A stretch of DNA of 64,000 nt from NCBI RefSeq assembly GCF_014201095.1, contig NZ_JACHDN010000001.1, forward strand, positions 434,001 to 498,000, read 5' to 3'. The translations under genes and the position numbers were made by a program. The notes under the pieces were generated by a model. That model was given only the letters and a program-made list of their open reading frames with translations, was not told where the DNA came from and did not search any database. Source of the DNA: Cellulomonas hominis (lineage in GTDB: Bacteria > Actinomycetota > Actinomycetes > Actinomycetales > Cellulomonadaceae). Below are positions 30,850-44,079 of this stretch, piece by piece (within the stretch, counting starts at the first letter, position 1; every line of letters starts with the position of its first letter).

Positions 30850-33063
30850 GTGACCGCCCCCGACCGCACGCCCCCCGGCGCCCCGCCGCGCCTCGGGGTG
30901 CACGTGACGGACGACGGCGTCGAGGTGGCGGTGCTCGCACCGCACGCCGAGGCGGTCGACCTCTGCCTGCTCGACCCCGACCCGGCGGCCCCCGGCGGCT
31001 GGGCGGAGCGCCGGGTGCGGCTGGACGGCCCGGACCTCGGCGTGTTCGCGGCGCGGGTGCCCGGCGTCCGGCCGGGGCAGCGCTACGGCCTGCGCGCCCA
31101 CGGCCCGTGGGACCCCGAGGCGGGCCTCCGGTTCAACCCGGCGAAGCTGCTGGTCGACCCGTACGCGTACGGTCTGGTCGGCGAGGTCGACCACGGACCG
31201 GCGACCTACGGGCACGTCGTGGACGACGCGCTGCGCGGCGACCCGTACGGCCCCGCCGACGCCCGGGACTCCGTGGCCCACGTGCCGCACGGCGTCGTGC
31301 TCGACCGCCGCCCCGGCCGGCGCGGCGCGGGCGACGCGGTGGACCCCGCCGCGAACCGCCCGTACGTCCCGTGGGGCGACACCGTCGTCTACGAGGCGCA
31401 CGTGCGCGGCCTGACCCTGCGGCACCCCGACCTGCCCCCGCACCTGCGCGGGACGTACGCCGCGCTCGGGCACCCGGTCGTCGTCGAGCACCTGCGCTCG
31501 CTCGGGGTCACGGCCCTGGAGCTCCTGCCGGTGCACGCCTTCTCCTCCGAGCCGCACCTCGTCGACAAGGGCCTGACGAACTACTGGGGCTACAGCACGC
31601 TCGGGTTCTTCGCGCCGCACGCCCCGTACGCCACCGCGGCCGCGCGCGCCGCCGGCCCGGCCGCGGTGCTCGACGAGCTGCGCACCGCCGTGCACGCCCT
31701 GCACGAGGCGGGAATCGAGGTGCTGCTCGACGTCGTCTACAACCACACCTGCGAGGGCGGGCTCGCGGGCCAGCACCTGTCGTGGCGGGGGCTCGACTCC
31801 GCCGTCTACTACCTGCACGACGGCGGGCACCCCGCCGCGCTGGCGGACGTCACCGGCACCGGGAACAGCCTGGACTTCCGGCGGCCCGAGGTGGTGCGGC
31901 TCGCTCTGGACTCCCTGCGGTACTGGGCGCGGGAGGTCGGCGTCGACGGCTTCCGGTTCGACCTGGCGGTCACGCTCGGGCGCGGGCACGCCGGCTTCGA
32001 CCCCGACCACCCGTTCCTCGTCGCCGCGGGCACCGACCCGGAGCTGCACGGGCTCAAGCTCGTCGCCGAGCCGTGGGACGTCGGGCCCGGCGGCTGGCGC
32101 ACCGGGCAGTTCCCGATGCCGTTCGCCGAGTGGAACGACAAGTTCCGGAACTCCGTCCGGTCGTTCTGGCTGGCCGACCCCGCCCGCGCCGCGCACGGCC
32201 TGCCCGAGCACCGCGTCCGGGACCTCGCGACCCGCCTGTCCGGCTCGGTCGACCTGTTCGGCCACTCCGACCCGCCGCTCGCCCGCGGACCCCGCGCGTC
32301 GGTCAACTACGTGACGGCGCACGACGGCTTCACCCTCGCCGACCTCGTCGCGTACGAGCACAAGCACAACGAGGCGAACGGCGAGCAGAACCGCGACGGC
32401 TCCGACGACAACCGGTCCTGGAACCACGGCGTCGAGGGCCGGGTCGGGTCCGACTCCGTCGCGTCCGACATCGTGCCGCTGCGCCGCCGGTCCATCCGGA
32501 ACCTGCTCGCCACCCTGCTGCTGTCCGCCGGCACCCCGATGATCACCGCGGGCGACGAGATCGGGCGCACCCAGCGCGGTAACAACAACGCGTACTGCCA
32601 GGACTCGGACATCTCGTGGGTGTCCTGGGACCTCGCGCCGTGGCGGCAGGACCTGCTCGCGACCGCCCGGCACCTCACCGCCCTGCGCCGCGCGCACCCC
32701 GCGCTGCGCTCGACGCGGTTCTACACCGGCCGGCCCGGCCCCGACGGCCGGCCCGACCTCACCTGGTTCGACCCCGCCGGGGCGGCGTTCACGCACGAGC
32801 GGTGGCACGACGCCGACCTCCGGACGCTGCAGATGCTCCGGGTCGCCGGGCAGGACGCGGTGCTCGTCGTGGTCAACGGCTCGCTCGACCCCGTGGACGT
32901 GGTGCTCGCGGCCGACCGGCCGACGACGTGGGAGCTCGCGTGGGACTCCACGTGGGAGCGCCCCGACGAGGCGCGCACCGCGGCGATCAACGGCGCGCTG
33001 CACCAGGACTCCGGCACCCGCGCGGTCCTCGAACCCTTGACCCTCCGCGTCTACACGTCCTGA
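30850..33063 (+). CDS. glgX: Glycogen debranching enzyme
   Basis: Hydrolyses the alpha-1,6 branch stubs left by glycogen phosphorylase. 737 residues: N-terminal CBM48 (about 10-150, RLGVHVTDDGVEVAVLAPHAEAVDLCL), then the GH13_11 barrel with region I DVVYNHTCEG, nucleophile in GFRFDLAVTLGR, acid/base in LVAEPWDVG and the TAHDGFTLADLVAY region IV. The tail AGDEIGRTQRGNNNAYCQD is typical for GlgX/TreX. GTG 30850 lies seven bases after CACAAT; ATG 30841 is an alternative. First gene of the glycogen region, converging on glgP. Confidence 0.95.
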   Translation: MTAPDRTPPGAPPRLGVHVTDDGVEVAVLAPHAEAVDLCLLDPDPAAPGGWAERRVRLDGPDLGVFAARVPGVRPGQRYGLRAHGPWDPEAGLRFNPAKLLVDPYAYGLVGEVDHGPATYGHVVDDALRGDPYGPADARDSVAHVPHGVVLDRRPGRRGAGDAVDPAANRPYVPWGDTVVYEAHVRGLTLRHPDLPPHLRGTYAALGHPVVVEHLRSLGVTALELLPVHAFSSEPHLVDKGLTNYWGYSTLGFFAPHAPYATAAARAAGPAAVLDELRTAVHALHEAGIEVLLDVVYNHTCEGGLAGQHLSWRGLDSAVYYLHDGGHPAALADVTGTGNSLDFRRPEVVRLALDSLRYWAREVGVDGFRFDLAVTLGRGHAGFDPDHPFLVAAGTDPELHGLKLVAEPWDVGPGGWRTGQFPMPFAEWNDKFRNSVRSFWLADPARAAHGLPEHRVRDLATRLSGSVDLFGHSDPPLARGPRASVNYVTAHDGFTLADLVAYEHKHNEANGEQNRDGSDDNRSWNHGVEGRVGSDSVASDIVPLRRRSIRNLLATLLLSAGTPMITAGDEIGRTQRGNNNAYCQDSDISWVSWDLAPWRQDLLATARHLTALRRAHPALRSTRFYTGRPGPDGRPDLTWFDPAGAAFTHERWHDADLRTLQMLRVAGQDAVLVVVNGSLDPVDVVLAADRPTTWELAWDSTWERPDEARTAAINGALHQDSGTRAVLEPLTLRVYTS

Positions 33064-33077
33064 CCCCTGCCCCCGCG

Positions 33078-33119
33078 CCGGCGAGCCCCCGGGGTCGCGG
33101 GACCTCGGGGGCTCGCCGG
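33078..33119. terminator. Bidirectional terminator between glgX and glgP
   Basis: CCGGCGAGCCCCCG (33078-33091) pairs perfectly with CGGGGGCTCGCCGG (33106-33119); 14 bp, between two convergent genes only 70 bases apart. Confidence 0.75.
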
Positions 33120-33133
33120 TGCGGCGCTCGGGC

Positions 33134-35716
33134 TCAGCCCGCGTTGGCCACCAGGCCGACCTCGGCGACCGAGGCCAGGCCGTCGTGCCGCGGCACGACG
33201 CGGACGCTGTACCCGAACGGCCCGGACGCGTCGAGCAGCACGTCGCCGGCGAACGCGTACCGCCCGGCCTCGTACGTCTCGGCGAGGGCCAGCGGGTCGA
33301 CGGAGAACCCGTGCAGCTCGTCGGCCTCGGTGACGCGGCCGTGCACGACCTGCACCTCGACGTCGTCCGGCGCCAGGTCGCCCAGGGTCACGTACGCCTT
33401 GACGCGCAGCGCGTCGCCGACCTGCGGCACCTCGCCGACGCCGCCGGACTCCACGTGGTCCACCCGGACGTGCTGCCAGCCGGACCGCACGCGGCCCTTC
33501 CACGCGGCGAGCTCGCGCGCGCCGGTGTACCCGGTGTCGCCGGCGAGCGCCCGGCCCGCGGTGGCCGCGGGGGCGTAGAGCCGCGCGACGTAGTCGGCGA
33601 CCATGCGGGTGGCCTGGACCTTCGGGCCGAGGGTGGCCAGCGTGTGCCGGACCATCTCGAGCCAGCGCAGCGGGAGGCCGCGCTCGTCCCGGTCGTAGAA
33701 CCGCGGGGCGACCTGGTGCTCGATGAGGTCGTACAGCGCGGCGGCCTCGAGGTCGTCACGGCGGTCCGGGTCCTCGACGCCGTCGGCGGTGGGGATCGCC
33801 CAGCCGTTCTCGCCGTCGAACCACTCGTCCCACCAGCCGTCGAGGATCGACAGGTTGAGCCCGCCGTTCAGGGCGGCCTTCATGCCCGAGGTGCCGCACG
33901 CCTCGAGCGGGCGCAGCGGGTTGTTCAGCCAGACGTCGCAGCCCGGGTAGAGGGTCTGGGCCATCGCGATGTCGTAGTTCGGGAGGAACACGATGCGGTG
34001 CCGCACCCCGGCGTCGTCGGCGAACCGGACCAGCTGCTGGATCAACCGCTTGCCCTGGTCGTCCGCCGGGTGCGACTTGCCCGCGATGACGAGCTGCACG
34101 GGCCGCTCGGGGTGCGTGAGGAGGGCGCGCAGCCGCTCGGGGTCGCGCAGCATGAGGGTGAGCCGCTTGTAGGTCGGCACCCGGCGGGCGAACCCGATGG
34201 TCAGCACGTCGGGCGACAGCACGTCGTCCACCCAGCCGAGCTCGGCCGGCGACGCCCCGCGGCGGGCCCAGGACCAGCGCACCCGGCGGCGGGCGTCCGC
34301 GACGAGCTGCGCGCGCAGCGTGCGGCGCAGCTCCCACAGCTCGGCGTCCCGGATCGCGTCCGTGCGCAGCCAGCCGCTCCCGGAGGTGATCTCGTCGCCG
34401 GTCAGCCGCTCGGCGGCCAGGTCGCTGAGCCGCCGGTCCACCCAGGTCGGCGCGTGCACGCCGTTGGTCACGGACGAGATCGGCACCTCGACGTCGTCGA
34501 AGCCCGGCCACAGCCCGCTGAACATGTCGCGCGAGACCTCGCCGTGCAGCACCGAGACGCCGTTGGCGCGCCCGCCGAGCCGCAGGCCCATCACCGCCAT
34601 GTTGAACATGAGCGGGTCGCCGCCGGGGTAGTCCTCCGCGCCGAGCGCGAGCACGCGCTCGACCGGCACGCCCGCGGCCGCGTTCGCCCCGCCGAAGTAC
34701 TGCTGGACGAGCGACGCCTGGAAGCGGTCGATGCCGGCGGGCACCGGGGTGTGGGTGGTGAACACGGTGGCCGCGCGGACCGCTTCGAGCGCCTCGTCGA
34801 AGCCGAGTCCGGCACCGGTGACCAGCTCGCGGATCCGCTCGACGCCGAGGAACCCGGCGTGCCCCTCGTTGGTGTGGTAGACCTCCGGCTCCGGCGCGCC
34901 GGTCAGCCGGGACCACACGCGCAGCGCGCGGACGCCGCCGACGCCGAGCAGGAGCTCCTGCTGCAGGCGGTGCTCGCCGCCGCCGCCGTACAGGCGGTCG
35001 GTGACCTTGCGGGCGGCCTCGTCGTTCTCGGGGACGTCGGAGTCGAGCAGCAGCAGCGGGACGCGGCCGACGGTCGCCGTCCAGACGTGCGCGTGCAGGG
35101 TGCGGTCGCCGGGCAGCCCGATGGACACCACCGCGGGCGTGCCGTCCTGCTCGCGGACGAGGGTCAGGGGCATGCCGTCGGGGTCGAGCAGCGGGTAGGT
35201 CTCGACCTGCCAGCCGTCCCGGGTGAGCGACTGCTTGAAGTACCCGGCGCCGTACAGCAGGCCGACGCCGACGATCGGGACGCCCAGGTCGGACGCGCTC
35301 TTCAGGTGGTCGCCGGCCAGGATGCCCAGGCCGCCGGAGTACTGCGGGAGGACGGCGGTGATGCCGAACTCCGGGGAGAAGTACGCGATCGCCGCGGGCA
35401 GCGACGGGTCGGCCGCCTGACGCTGCTGGTACCAGCGGGGGGCCTCGAGGTACTCGTGCAGGTCGGCGGTCGCGGCGCGCACGGCGGCGACGACGTCGGG
35501 GTCGGCGGCCAGCTCGGCCAGCCGCTCCGGGCGCAGCGCCCCGAGCAGCGCCACGGGGTCCTCCCCGACCTCGGACCACAGGGCCGGGTCGATCCGGGCG
35601 AACAGGTCGCGGGTCGGCGCGTGCCAGGACCAGCGGAGGTTGTGCGCGAGCTCGTCCAGGTCGGCGAGCTCGGCGGGCAGCGACGTGCGGACGGTGAATC
35701 GGCGGATGGCTCTCAC
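33134..35716 (-). CDS. glgP: Alpha-glucan (glycogen) phosphorylase, actinobacterial GT35 type
   Basis: Phosphorolyses alpha-1,4-glucan to glucose 1-phosphate; 860 residues, the GT35 form of Mycobacterium and Streptomyces. N-terminal domain (NLRWSWHAPTRDLFARIDPALW) then the catalytic core, with YFSPEFGI, GGLGILAGDHLKSASDLGVPIVGVGLLY, and the PLP site EACGTSGMKAALNGGLNLSILDGWWDEW. GTG 35716 is seven bases after TACGCT, so leaderless. Divergent from glgE, an arrangement known from Streptomyces. Confidence 0.95.
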   Translation of the reverse strand: MRAIRRFTVRTSLPAELADLDELAHNLRWSWHAPTRDLFARIDPALWSEVGEDPVALLGALRPERLAELAADPDVVAAVRAATADLHEYLEAPRWYQQRQAADPSLPAAIAYFSPEFGITAVLPQYSGGLGILAGDHLKSASDLGVPIVGVGLLYGAGYFKQSLTRDGWQVETYPLLDPDGMPLTLVREQDGTPAVVSIGLPGDRTLHAHVWTATVGRVPLLLLDSDVPENDEAARKVTDRLYGGGGEHRLQQELLLGVGGVRALRVWSRLTGAPEPEVYHTNEGHAGFLGVERIRELVTGAGLGFDEALEAVRAATVFTTHTPVPAGIDRFQASLVQQYFGGANAAAGVPVERVLALGAEDYPGGDPLMFNMAVMGLRLGGRANGVSVLHGEVSRDMFSGLWPGFDDVEVPISSVTNGVHAPTWVDRRLSDLAAERLTGDEITSGSGWLRTDAIRDAELWELRRTLRAQLVADARRRVRWSWARRGASPAELGWVDDVLSPDVLTIGFARRVPTYKRLTLMLRDPERLRALLTHPERPVQLVIAGKSHPADDQGKRLIQQLVRFADDAGVRHRIVFLPNYDIAMAQTLYPGCDVWLNNPLRPLEACGTSGMKAALNGGLNLSILDGWWDEWFDGENGWAIPTADGVEDPDRRDDLEAAALYDLIEHQVAPRFYDRDERGLPLRWLEMVRHTLATLGPKVQATRMVADYVARLYAPAATAGRALAGDTGYTGARELAAWKGRVRSGWQHVRVDHVESGGVGEVPQVGDALRVKAYVTLGDLAPDDVEVQVVHGRVTEADELHGFSVDPLALAETYEAGRYAFAGDVLLDASGPFGYSVRVVPRHDGLASVAEVGLVANAG

Positions 35717-35736
35717 CCGCCCGAGCGTACGCAGGC

Positions 35737-35747
35737 GACCACTGGTC
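35737..35747. promoter_or_regulatory. Palindrome GACCACTGGTC in the glgP promoter
   Basis: Perfect 5-bp arms around one base, lying between the expected -35 and -10 of glgP (the -10, TACGCT, is at 35724-35729 on the minus strand) and about 90 bases from the divergent glgE start. Candidate operator for the cluster; the regulator is not known. Confidence 0.35.
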
Positions 35748-35841
35748 AGAACAGCACTTCCGTCCCACTCGTCCGCGGATGTTCATCTCCGGCCCGCCGT
35801 CCGGATGCCGCGCGGGTGTCGCAGTGGATAGGTTCGGATCC

Positions 35842-37928
35842 GTGACGTCGACACCCCGCCAGCCCGCGCCCCGCCGTGCCCGGGCCGCGCGCCCCGCCGC
35901 CGCCCCCGCGACCCCCTCCCCCGTGCACGCGCCCGTCGGCCGGATCCCCGTGGTCGACGTCTCCCCCGTCGCCGAGGCCGGCCGCTGGCCCGCGAAGGCG
36001 ACCGTCGGCGAGGCCGTCCCGGTGCGCGCGACGGTGTTCCGCGAGGGCCACGACGCCTGCGCCGCGACGGCCGTGCTGGTCGGCCCGGACGGCACCGACC
36101 GCGCCCGCGCGACGATGGTCGACATCGCCCCGGGCCTGGACCGGTACGAGGCCCGCCTGGTCCCCGACGAGCCGGGCGACTGGGGCTTCCGCGTCGAGGG
36201 CTGGTCCGACCCGTACGGCACGTGGGCGCACGACGCCCCGCTCAAGGTCGGCGCGGGCGTCGACGTCGACCTGGTCCTGGAGGAGGGCGCGCGCCTGCTG
36301 GAGCGGGCCGCCGACCGGGAGGCCGACGACGCCGGGGCGCCGCTGCCCGCCGCGAGCCGGCAGGTCCTGCGCGACGCCGTGACCGCCCTGCGCGACGCGG
36401 GCCGCCCGGCTCCGGCGCGGCTGTCCGCGGGCCTGGCAGAGGAGGTGCGGTCCGTCCTGGCCGCGCACCCGGTCCGCGACCTGGTCAGCCCGTCGCCGAC
36501 CTACCCGCTGCTCGTGGACCGCCCGCTCGCGCTCGCCGGCTCCTGGTACGAGATCTTCCCGCGCTCGATCGGCGCGACGTACGACGACGGGACGGCCACC
36601 TGGCGCACCGGCACGCTGCGCACCGCCGCCGAGGACCTGCCGCGCATCGCGGACCTGGGCTTCGACGTCGTCTACCTGACGCCGATCCACCCGATCGGCA
36701 CCACGCACCGCAAGGGCCGGAACAACACGCTCGACGCCCGGCCCGGCGACCCCGGCTCCCCGTACGCGATCGGCTCCCCCGACGGCGGGCACGACGCGAT
36801 CGAGCCGAGCCTCGGCACGTTCGACGACTTCGACGCGTTCGTCGCCCGGGCCCGCGCGCTCGGCCTGGAGGTCGCCCTCGACCTGGCGCTGCAGTGCTCC
36901 CCGGACCACCCGTGGGTCGCCGAGCACCCGGAGTGGTTCACCACCCGCATCGACGGCACGATCGCCTACGCGGAGAACCCGCCGAAGAAGTACCAGGACA
37001 TCTACCCCCTGAACTTCGACAACGACCCCGAGGGCATCTACGCGGAGATCCGCCGGGTGCTGCAGGTCTGGATCGACCACGGCGTGACCGCGTTCCGCGT
37101 GGACAACCCGCACACCAAGCCGCTGTCGTTCTGGCAGCGGATCCTCGCGGACGTCCGGGCGGCGCATCCCGAGGTCGTCTTCCTGTCCGAGGCGTTCACC
37201 CGGCCGGCGATGATGCTCAACCTCGCCCGGGTCGGGTTCCACCAGTCGTACACGTACTTCACGTGGCGGAACACCAAGGAGGAGGTCGCGACCTACCTCG
37301 CGGAGGTCTCCGGCGAGCAGGGCTCCTGGATGCGGCCGAGCTTCTGGCCGACGACGCACGACATCCTCACGCCGTACATGCAGACCGGCGGGACCGCCGG
37401 CTTCGCGGTGCGGGCGGTGCTCGCGGCGCTCGGGTCCCCGACGTGGGGCATCTACTCCGGCTACGAGCTGGTCGAGGACGTGCCTCGGCCGGGCGTCGAG
37501 GAGCAGATCGACAACGAGAAGTACGAGTTCAAGCCCCGCGACTGGGCCGCCGCCGAGCCGCTCGGCATCGCCCGGCTGCTCCGGTCGCTGAACGAGATCC
37601 GCCGCGCGCACCCGGCCCTGCGCCAGCTGCGCAACCTCACGGTGCACCCGACGTCGGACCCCGCGCTGGTCGCGTTCTCCCGCCACCTGCCCGCGGAGCT
37701 GTCGCCGACCGGCGAGGCGGACACCGTGGTCGTCATCGTGAACCTCGACCCGCGGAACGCGCACGACGGCGTCGTCGAGCTCGATCTCCCGGCGCTCGGC
37801 CTCCCGGCGGACGCCCGGTTCGTCGCGCACGACGTGCTCTCCCAGGAGGTCTACGCCTGGGACGGCCGGCCCTGGGTGCGGCTCGACCCGTACAGCCGGG
37901 TCGCCCACGTGGTCCGGGTGGAGCGGGT

Positions 37929-37932
<4 letters not shown>
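35842..37932 (+). CDS. glgE: Alpha-1,4-glucan:maltose-1-phosphate maltosyltransferase
   Basis: Transfers maltosyl units from maltose 1-phosphate to growing alpha-1,4-glucan. 696 residues: N-terminal domain ([25 protein letters not shown] and [24 protein letters not shown]), helical domain S (about 145-215), then the GH13_3 barrel. Nucleophile Asp421 in [10 protein letters not shown] and acid/base Glu450 in [22 protein letters not shown] is diagnostic for GlgE. GTG 35842 is exactly seven bases after TAGGTT; a longer frame to ATG 35779 is possible but unlike the family. Head of a tightly overlapping operon. Confidence 0.96.
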
Positions 37933-39760
<1,828 letters not shown>

Positions 39761-39764
<4 letters not shown>

Positions 39765-41101
39765 CGGAGCGCCGGGTGACCCACGAGCCGCGCGACGACG
39801 CCCTGGCCGCGCTGCTCGGGCCGTGGCTGCCCGGGCGGCGGTGGTTCCCCGTGAAGGGCACACAGGCCCGGATCGCCGCGGTCGGCGGGCTGACGCTCGC
39901 GGACCCGGGTGCCGCCGGGGACGACGTCGAGGTGCGGCTCCTGCTGCTCCGCGCGGACGGCGCGGGCACGGGGGCCGTGCTGCAGGTCCCGCTCGTGCTG
40001 CGACCGGGACCGGCCGGGGACGACGACCCCGCGCTCGTCGGCCGGCTGCCCGACGGCACCGCCGTGCTCGACGGCGCCGGCCGCCCGGAGTTCGAGCGCG
40101 CCTGGCTGGCCGCCGCCGACCGGCCCGCCGACGTGCCGCCCGTGACCGCCGGCGACCTGGGCGCCCCGCGGGTGCTGCCGGGCGAGCAGTCCAACACCTC
40201 CGTGATCCTGCCCGGGGCCGGCCCGCACGGGAGCACCGCGATGCTCAAGGTGTTCCGCGGGCTGTCCGACGGCGACAACCCCGACGTCGACGTCCCGCGC
40301 GCCCTGGCCGCCGCCGGGTGGCCGCACGTGCCCCGCCCGCTCGCCTGGATGGGCGCCGAGTGGCCCGACGGCGAGCGCACCGCGCACGGCCACCTCGGCG
40401 TGCTCAGCGCGTTCGTCCCGGGTGCGACCGACGGCTTCGAGCTCGCGTGCGCGATGGCCGGCCGCGGCGAGTCGTTCGGCCCGCTCGCCGAGGAGCTCGG
40501 CGTCGTCATCGGCCAGATGCACCGCGCGCTCGCCCGGGCGCTGCCGCCGGGTCCGGCGACCCCCGTCGTCCCCGCGACCGGTGCCGCCGTCGCCGACGCG
40601 CTCGCCGAGCGGTTCGACTGGGCCCGCTCGGCGGTCCCGGAGCTCGACGGCTTCGCCGACCCGGTGGCCGCCCTCGCCGAGCGCACCCGCCTGCTGGCCG
40701 AGGTCCCCGCCCGGCAGCGGGTGCACGGCGACCTCCACCTGGGCCAGGTGCTGCGCGGCGACGGCACCTGGTACGTGCTCGACTTCGAGGGCGAGCCCCT
40801 GCTGCCCGTCGCGCAGCGCACCCGGCCCGACCTCGCCCTGCGGGACGCTGCCGGCATGCTGCGGTCCTTCGACTACGCCGCCGCGGTCGGGCACGCCCCG
40901 CACGCGTGGACCGACGTCGCCCGCACCGCGTTCCTGGCCGGCTACTCGGGGCAGACCCCCGACCTGGACCCCGGCGCCCGGGCGCACCTGCTCCGTGTCC
41001 TCGAGCTCGACAAGGCGCTGTACGAGGCCGTCTACGAGGCCCGCAACCGCCCCGACTGGCTGACGATCCCCCTGGATGCGGTCCAGCGCCTCATCGGCTG
41101 A
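39761..41101 (+). CDS. mak: Maltokinase
   Basis: Phosphorylates maltose at C1 to give maltose 1-phosphate, the GlgE donor. 446 residues. N-terminal [17 protein letters not shown], the nucleotide-lobe turn [12 protein letters not shown], then the APH-like catalytic loop [13 protein letters not shown], metal motif [11 protein letters not shown] and the LFRSFDYAA-like LRSFDYAA. These match Pep2/Mak proteins of Mycobacterium and Streptomyces. GTG 39761 overlaps the treS stop by four bases, so glgE-treS-mak is a coupled trio. Confidence 0.94.
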
Positions 41102-41114
41102 CAGACTGCTCGCC

Positions 41115-41711
41115 GTGACCGACCACGTGCTGTTCATCGGCGACTCCGTGACCGACTGCGACCGGCGGACCGACCCCGAGGGCCTCGGCCGCGGCTACGT
41201 CCGGCTGCTGGCGGAGGGCCCGCTCGCCGGCGCCCGCGTCACCAACCGCGGCGTGAACGGCCACCGGATCGCGGACCTCGCCGCACGGTGGGACCGCGAC
41301 GTCCTCGACCAGGCGCCCGACCTGCTCTCGGTGCTCATCGGCGTCAACGACACCTGGCGGCGGTTCGACTCCGGCGAGCCCTCCCCCGTCGACGCGTTCG
41401 AGGCCACCTACCGGGACCTGCTGTCCCGGGCCCTCGCCGCCGGGGTCCGCCGGCTCGTGCTGGTCGAGCCGTTCGTCCTGCCGGTGACCGCCGACCAGGG
41501 TCGCTGGTGGGCCGAGGACCTCGGGGCGCGGGTCGACGCCGTGCACCGGGTGGCCGCCGACCACGGGGCGACGCTCGTGCCCGCGGCCGCGCACCTCACG
41601 GCCCTGGCGTCGTCCCGGGGCGCCGCGGCGCTCGCCGCGGACGGCGTGCACCCCACCGCCGACGGCCACCGCGAGCTCGCCGACCTGTGGTGGCGGACCG
41701 CCGGCGCCTGA
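41115..41711 (+). CDS. SGNH/GDSL-family hydrolase
   Basis: 198-residue esterase or lipase-like enzyme with Ser in [12 protein letters not shown] (block I), Gly/Asn blocks ([18 protein letters not shown]) and the Asp-His pair [10 protein letters not shown] (block V). No signal peptide, so cytoplasmic. GTG 41115 lies 14 bases after the maltokinase stop and seven bases after CAGACT, so it may have its own leaderless promoter. Its place between maltokinase and glgB is unusual for the glg cluster; it might remove acetyl or other ester groups from sugars, but this is inference. Confidence 0.85.
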   Translation: MTDHVLFIGDSVTDCDRRTDPEGLGRGYVRLLAEGPLAGARVTNRGVNGHRIADLAARWDRDVLDQAPDLLSVLIGVNDTWRRFDSGEPSPVDAFEATYRDLLSRALAAGVRRLVLVEPFVLPVTADQGRWWAEDLGARVDAVHRVAADHGATLVPAAAHLTALASSRGAAALAADGVHPTADGHRELADLWWRTAGA

Positions 41712-41760
41712 CCCGTCGCGTCTGACTGCGGGAACGCCCCGGTGGTGGTTGGGTAGGCAC

Positions 41761-43944
41761 ATGGAACGCCCGGCTGAGACGTCGCCCGTCACCGTCGACC
41801 ACGACACGCTGCGCGCCGTCGCATCCGGCGCGCACCACGACCCGCACGGCGTCCTCGGCGCGCACCTGACGCCGAACGGGCTCGTCGTGCGCACCCTGCG
41901 GCCGCTGGCCGACGCGGTCGCGGTCGTCACGGCGACCGGGACCACCGCCGCCGCGCACGAGCAGGACGGCATCTGGGTGGCGCTCCTGCCCGACCGGCAG
42001 GTCGTCGACTACCGCGTCGAGGTGACCTACGGCGAGCACACCTCCCGCGTGGACGACCCGTACCGCTACCTGCCGACCGTCCAGGAGCTCGACCGGCACC
42101 TCATCCGCGAGGGCCGGCACGAGCAGCTCTGGACCGTCCTCGGCGCGAACGTGCACCGCTACCCCGGTGCCCTGGGCGAGGTCGAGGGCACCGCGTTCGC
42201 CGTCTGGGCGCCCAACGCCCGCGCCGTCCGCGTGGTCGGCGACTTCAACCACTGGCAGGGCACGACCCACGCCATGCGGTCGCTCGGCGACTCGGGCGTC
42301 TGGGAGATCTTCGTCCCCGGCGTCACGGCCGGCGCACGGTACAAGTTCGAGGTCCTCGGCGCCGACGGCACCTGGCGGCAGAAGGCGGACCCGCTGGCGA
42401 AGGGCACCGAGGTCCCGCCCGCGACCGCGTCGGTCGTCGTGGAGTCCGGCTTCCGGTGGGGCGACGACGCCTGGCTGGAGCGCCGGCGGTCCCACGACCC
42501 GCACAGCGGCCCGATGAGCATCTACGAGGTGCACCTCGGCTCCTGGCGGCAGGGACTGTCCTACCGCGACCTGGCCGCCCAGCTCACCGAGTACGTCCTC
42601 GAGATGGGCTTCACGCACGTCGAGCTGCTGCCGGTGTCCGAGCACCCCTTCGGGGGCTCCTGGGGCTACCAGGTGTCCTCGTACTACGCCCCGACCTCGC
42701 GGTTCGGCCACCCCGACGACTTCCGGTACCTCGTCGACACCCTGCACCGCGCCGGCATCGGCGTCATCCTCGACTGGGTGCCGGCGCACTTCCCCAAGGA
42801 CGAGTGGGCGCTGGCCCGCTTCGACGGCACCCCGCTGTACGAGCACCCGGACCCCATGCGCGGCGAGCAGCCCGACTGGGGCACGTACGTCTTCAACTTC
42901 GGGCGCAACGAGGTCCGGAACTTCCTCGTCGCGAACGCGACCTACTGGCTCGAGGAGTTCCACGCCGACGGCCTGCGGGTCGACGCCGTCGCCTCGATGC
43001 TCTACCTCGACTACTCCCGCGAGCCCGGCCAGTGGCGGCCGAACGCGCACGGCGGCCGCGAGAACCTCGAGGCGATCGCGTTCCTCCAGGAAGCCAACGC
43101 CACGGCCTACCGGCGCACCCCCGGGGTCGTCATGATCGCCGAGGAGTCCACCGCCTGGCCCGGCGTCACCACGCCGACGAACGGCGGCGGCCTCGGCTTC
43201 GGACTCAAGTGGAACATGGGCTGGATGAACGACACGCTCCGCTACCTCGCGGAGCTGCCCATCAACCGGCGGTACCACCACCACGAGGCGACGTTCTCCC
43301 TCGTGTACGCGTTCTCCGAGCAGTTCGTCCTGCCCATCAGCCACGACGAGGTCGTGCACGGCAAGGGCTCCGTCATGCGCAAGATGCCCGGGGACGACTG
43401 GCAGCAGCTCGCCGGCGTCCGCGCCCTGCTCGGGTACCAGTGGTCGCACCCCGGCAAGCAGCTGCTCTTCATGGGCACGGAGTTCGCGCAGGGCACCGAG
43501 TGGGCGGAGTCCCGCTCCCTCGACTGGTACCTGCTCGACCACGCCCCGCACCGGGGCGTCCAGGCGTGCGTCCGGGACCTCAACGCGTTCTACCGCTCGC
43601 ACTCGGCGATGTGGACGCTGGACCACAGCCCGCAGGGGTTCGAGTGGATCGACGCCAACGACGCCGACCGGAACGTCCTCGCGTACCTGCGCCGGGACGA
43701 CCGCGGCGGCGTCGTGGCCGTCGTCGTGAACTTCGCGGGTGTGCCGCACGAGAACTACCGGCTGGCCCTCCCCCAGGGCGGGACATGGGTCGAGGCGATC
43801 AACACGGACGCCGAGGTCTACGGCGGGTCCGGGGTGGGGAACCTCGGGCGCGTGCAGGCGCGGCCGGAGCCGTACCACGGGCGCGCGTTCTCGGCGACGC
43901 TGCGGGTGCCGCCGTTGGGCGTGCTGTACCTCGTCCCGGCCTGA
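41761..43944 (+). CDS. glgB: 1,4-alpha-glucan branching enzyme
   Basis: Makes alpha-1,6 branches in glucan. 727 residues: an N-terminal N1 module (about 15-105), CBM48 ([21 protein letters not shown], 145-165), and the GH13_9 barrel with region [11 protein letters not shown], nucleophile Asp408 (GLRVDAV), acid/base Glu461 (MIAEEST), [11 protein letters not shown] and the C-terminal [22 protein letters not shown] 41761 is chosen rather than the in-frame GTG at 41749. Ends the glg cluster; the IS30-family element lies downstream. Confidence 0.96.
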   Translation: MERPAETSPVTVDHDTLRAVASGAHHDPHGVLGAHLTPNGLVVRTLRPLADAVAVVTATGTTAAAHEQDGIWVALLPDRQVVDYRVEVTYGEHTSRVDDPYRYLPTVQELDRHLIREGRHEQLWTVLGANVHRYPGALGEVEGTAFAVWAPNARAVRVVGDFNHWQGTTHAMRSLGDSGVWEIFVPGVTAGARYKFEVLGADGTWRQKADPLAKGTEVPPATASVVVESGFRWGDDAWLERRRSHDPHSGPMSIYEVHLGSWRQGLSYRDLAAQLTEYVLEMGFTHVELLPVSEHPFGGSWGYQVSSYYAPTSRFGHPDDFRYLVDTLHRAGIGVILDWVPAHFPKDEWALARFDGTPLYEHPDPMRGEQPDWGTYVFNFGRNEVRNFLVANATYWLEEFHADGLRVDAVASMLYLDYSREPGQWRPNAHGGRENLEAIAFLQEANATAYRRTPGVVMIAEESTAWPGVTTPTNGGGLGFGLKWNMGWMNDTLRYLAELPINRRYHHHEATFSLVYAFSEQFVLPISHDEVVHGKGSVMRKMPGDDWQQLAGVRALLGYQWSHPGKQLLFMGTEFAQGTEWAESRSLDWYLLDHAPHRGVQACVRDLNAFYRSHSAMWTLDHSPQGFEWIDANDADRNVLAYLRRDDRGGVVAVVVNFAGVPHENYRLALPQGGTWVEAINTDAEVYGGSGVGNLGRVQARPEPYHGRAFSATLRVPPLGVLYLVPA

Positions 43945-43950
43945 CCTCCC

Positions 43951-43997
43951 CCGGGCGTCGCGCGCGTCCGGGACCCGTGACACGGGATGACGCCGGG
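43951..43997 (+). terminator. Compound hairpin after glgB
   Basis: GGCGTC (43954-43959) pairs with GACGCC (43989-43994), enclosing a second inverted repeat CCCGTG/CACGGG (43974-43986). It begins ten bases after the glgB stop. Confidence 0.4.
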
Positions 43998-44079
43998 CCG
44001 CGTGCCGCGCCGCCCGCGGGTGCCGGTGTTGGACCACCGCGCGCCGCTCTCCGGCAGCCTCCGTACGCCCCAGCACCCA

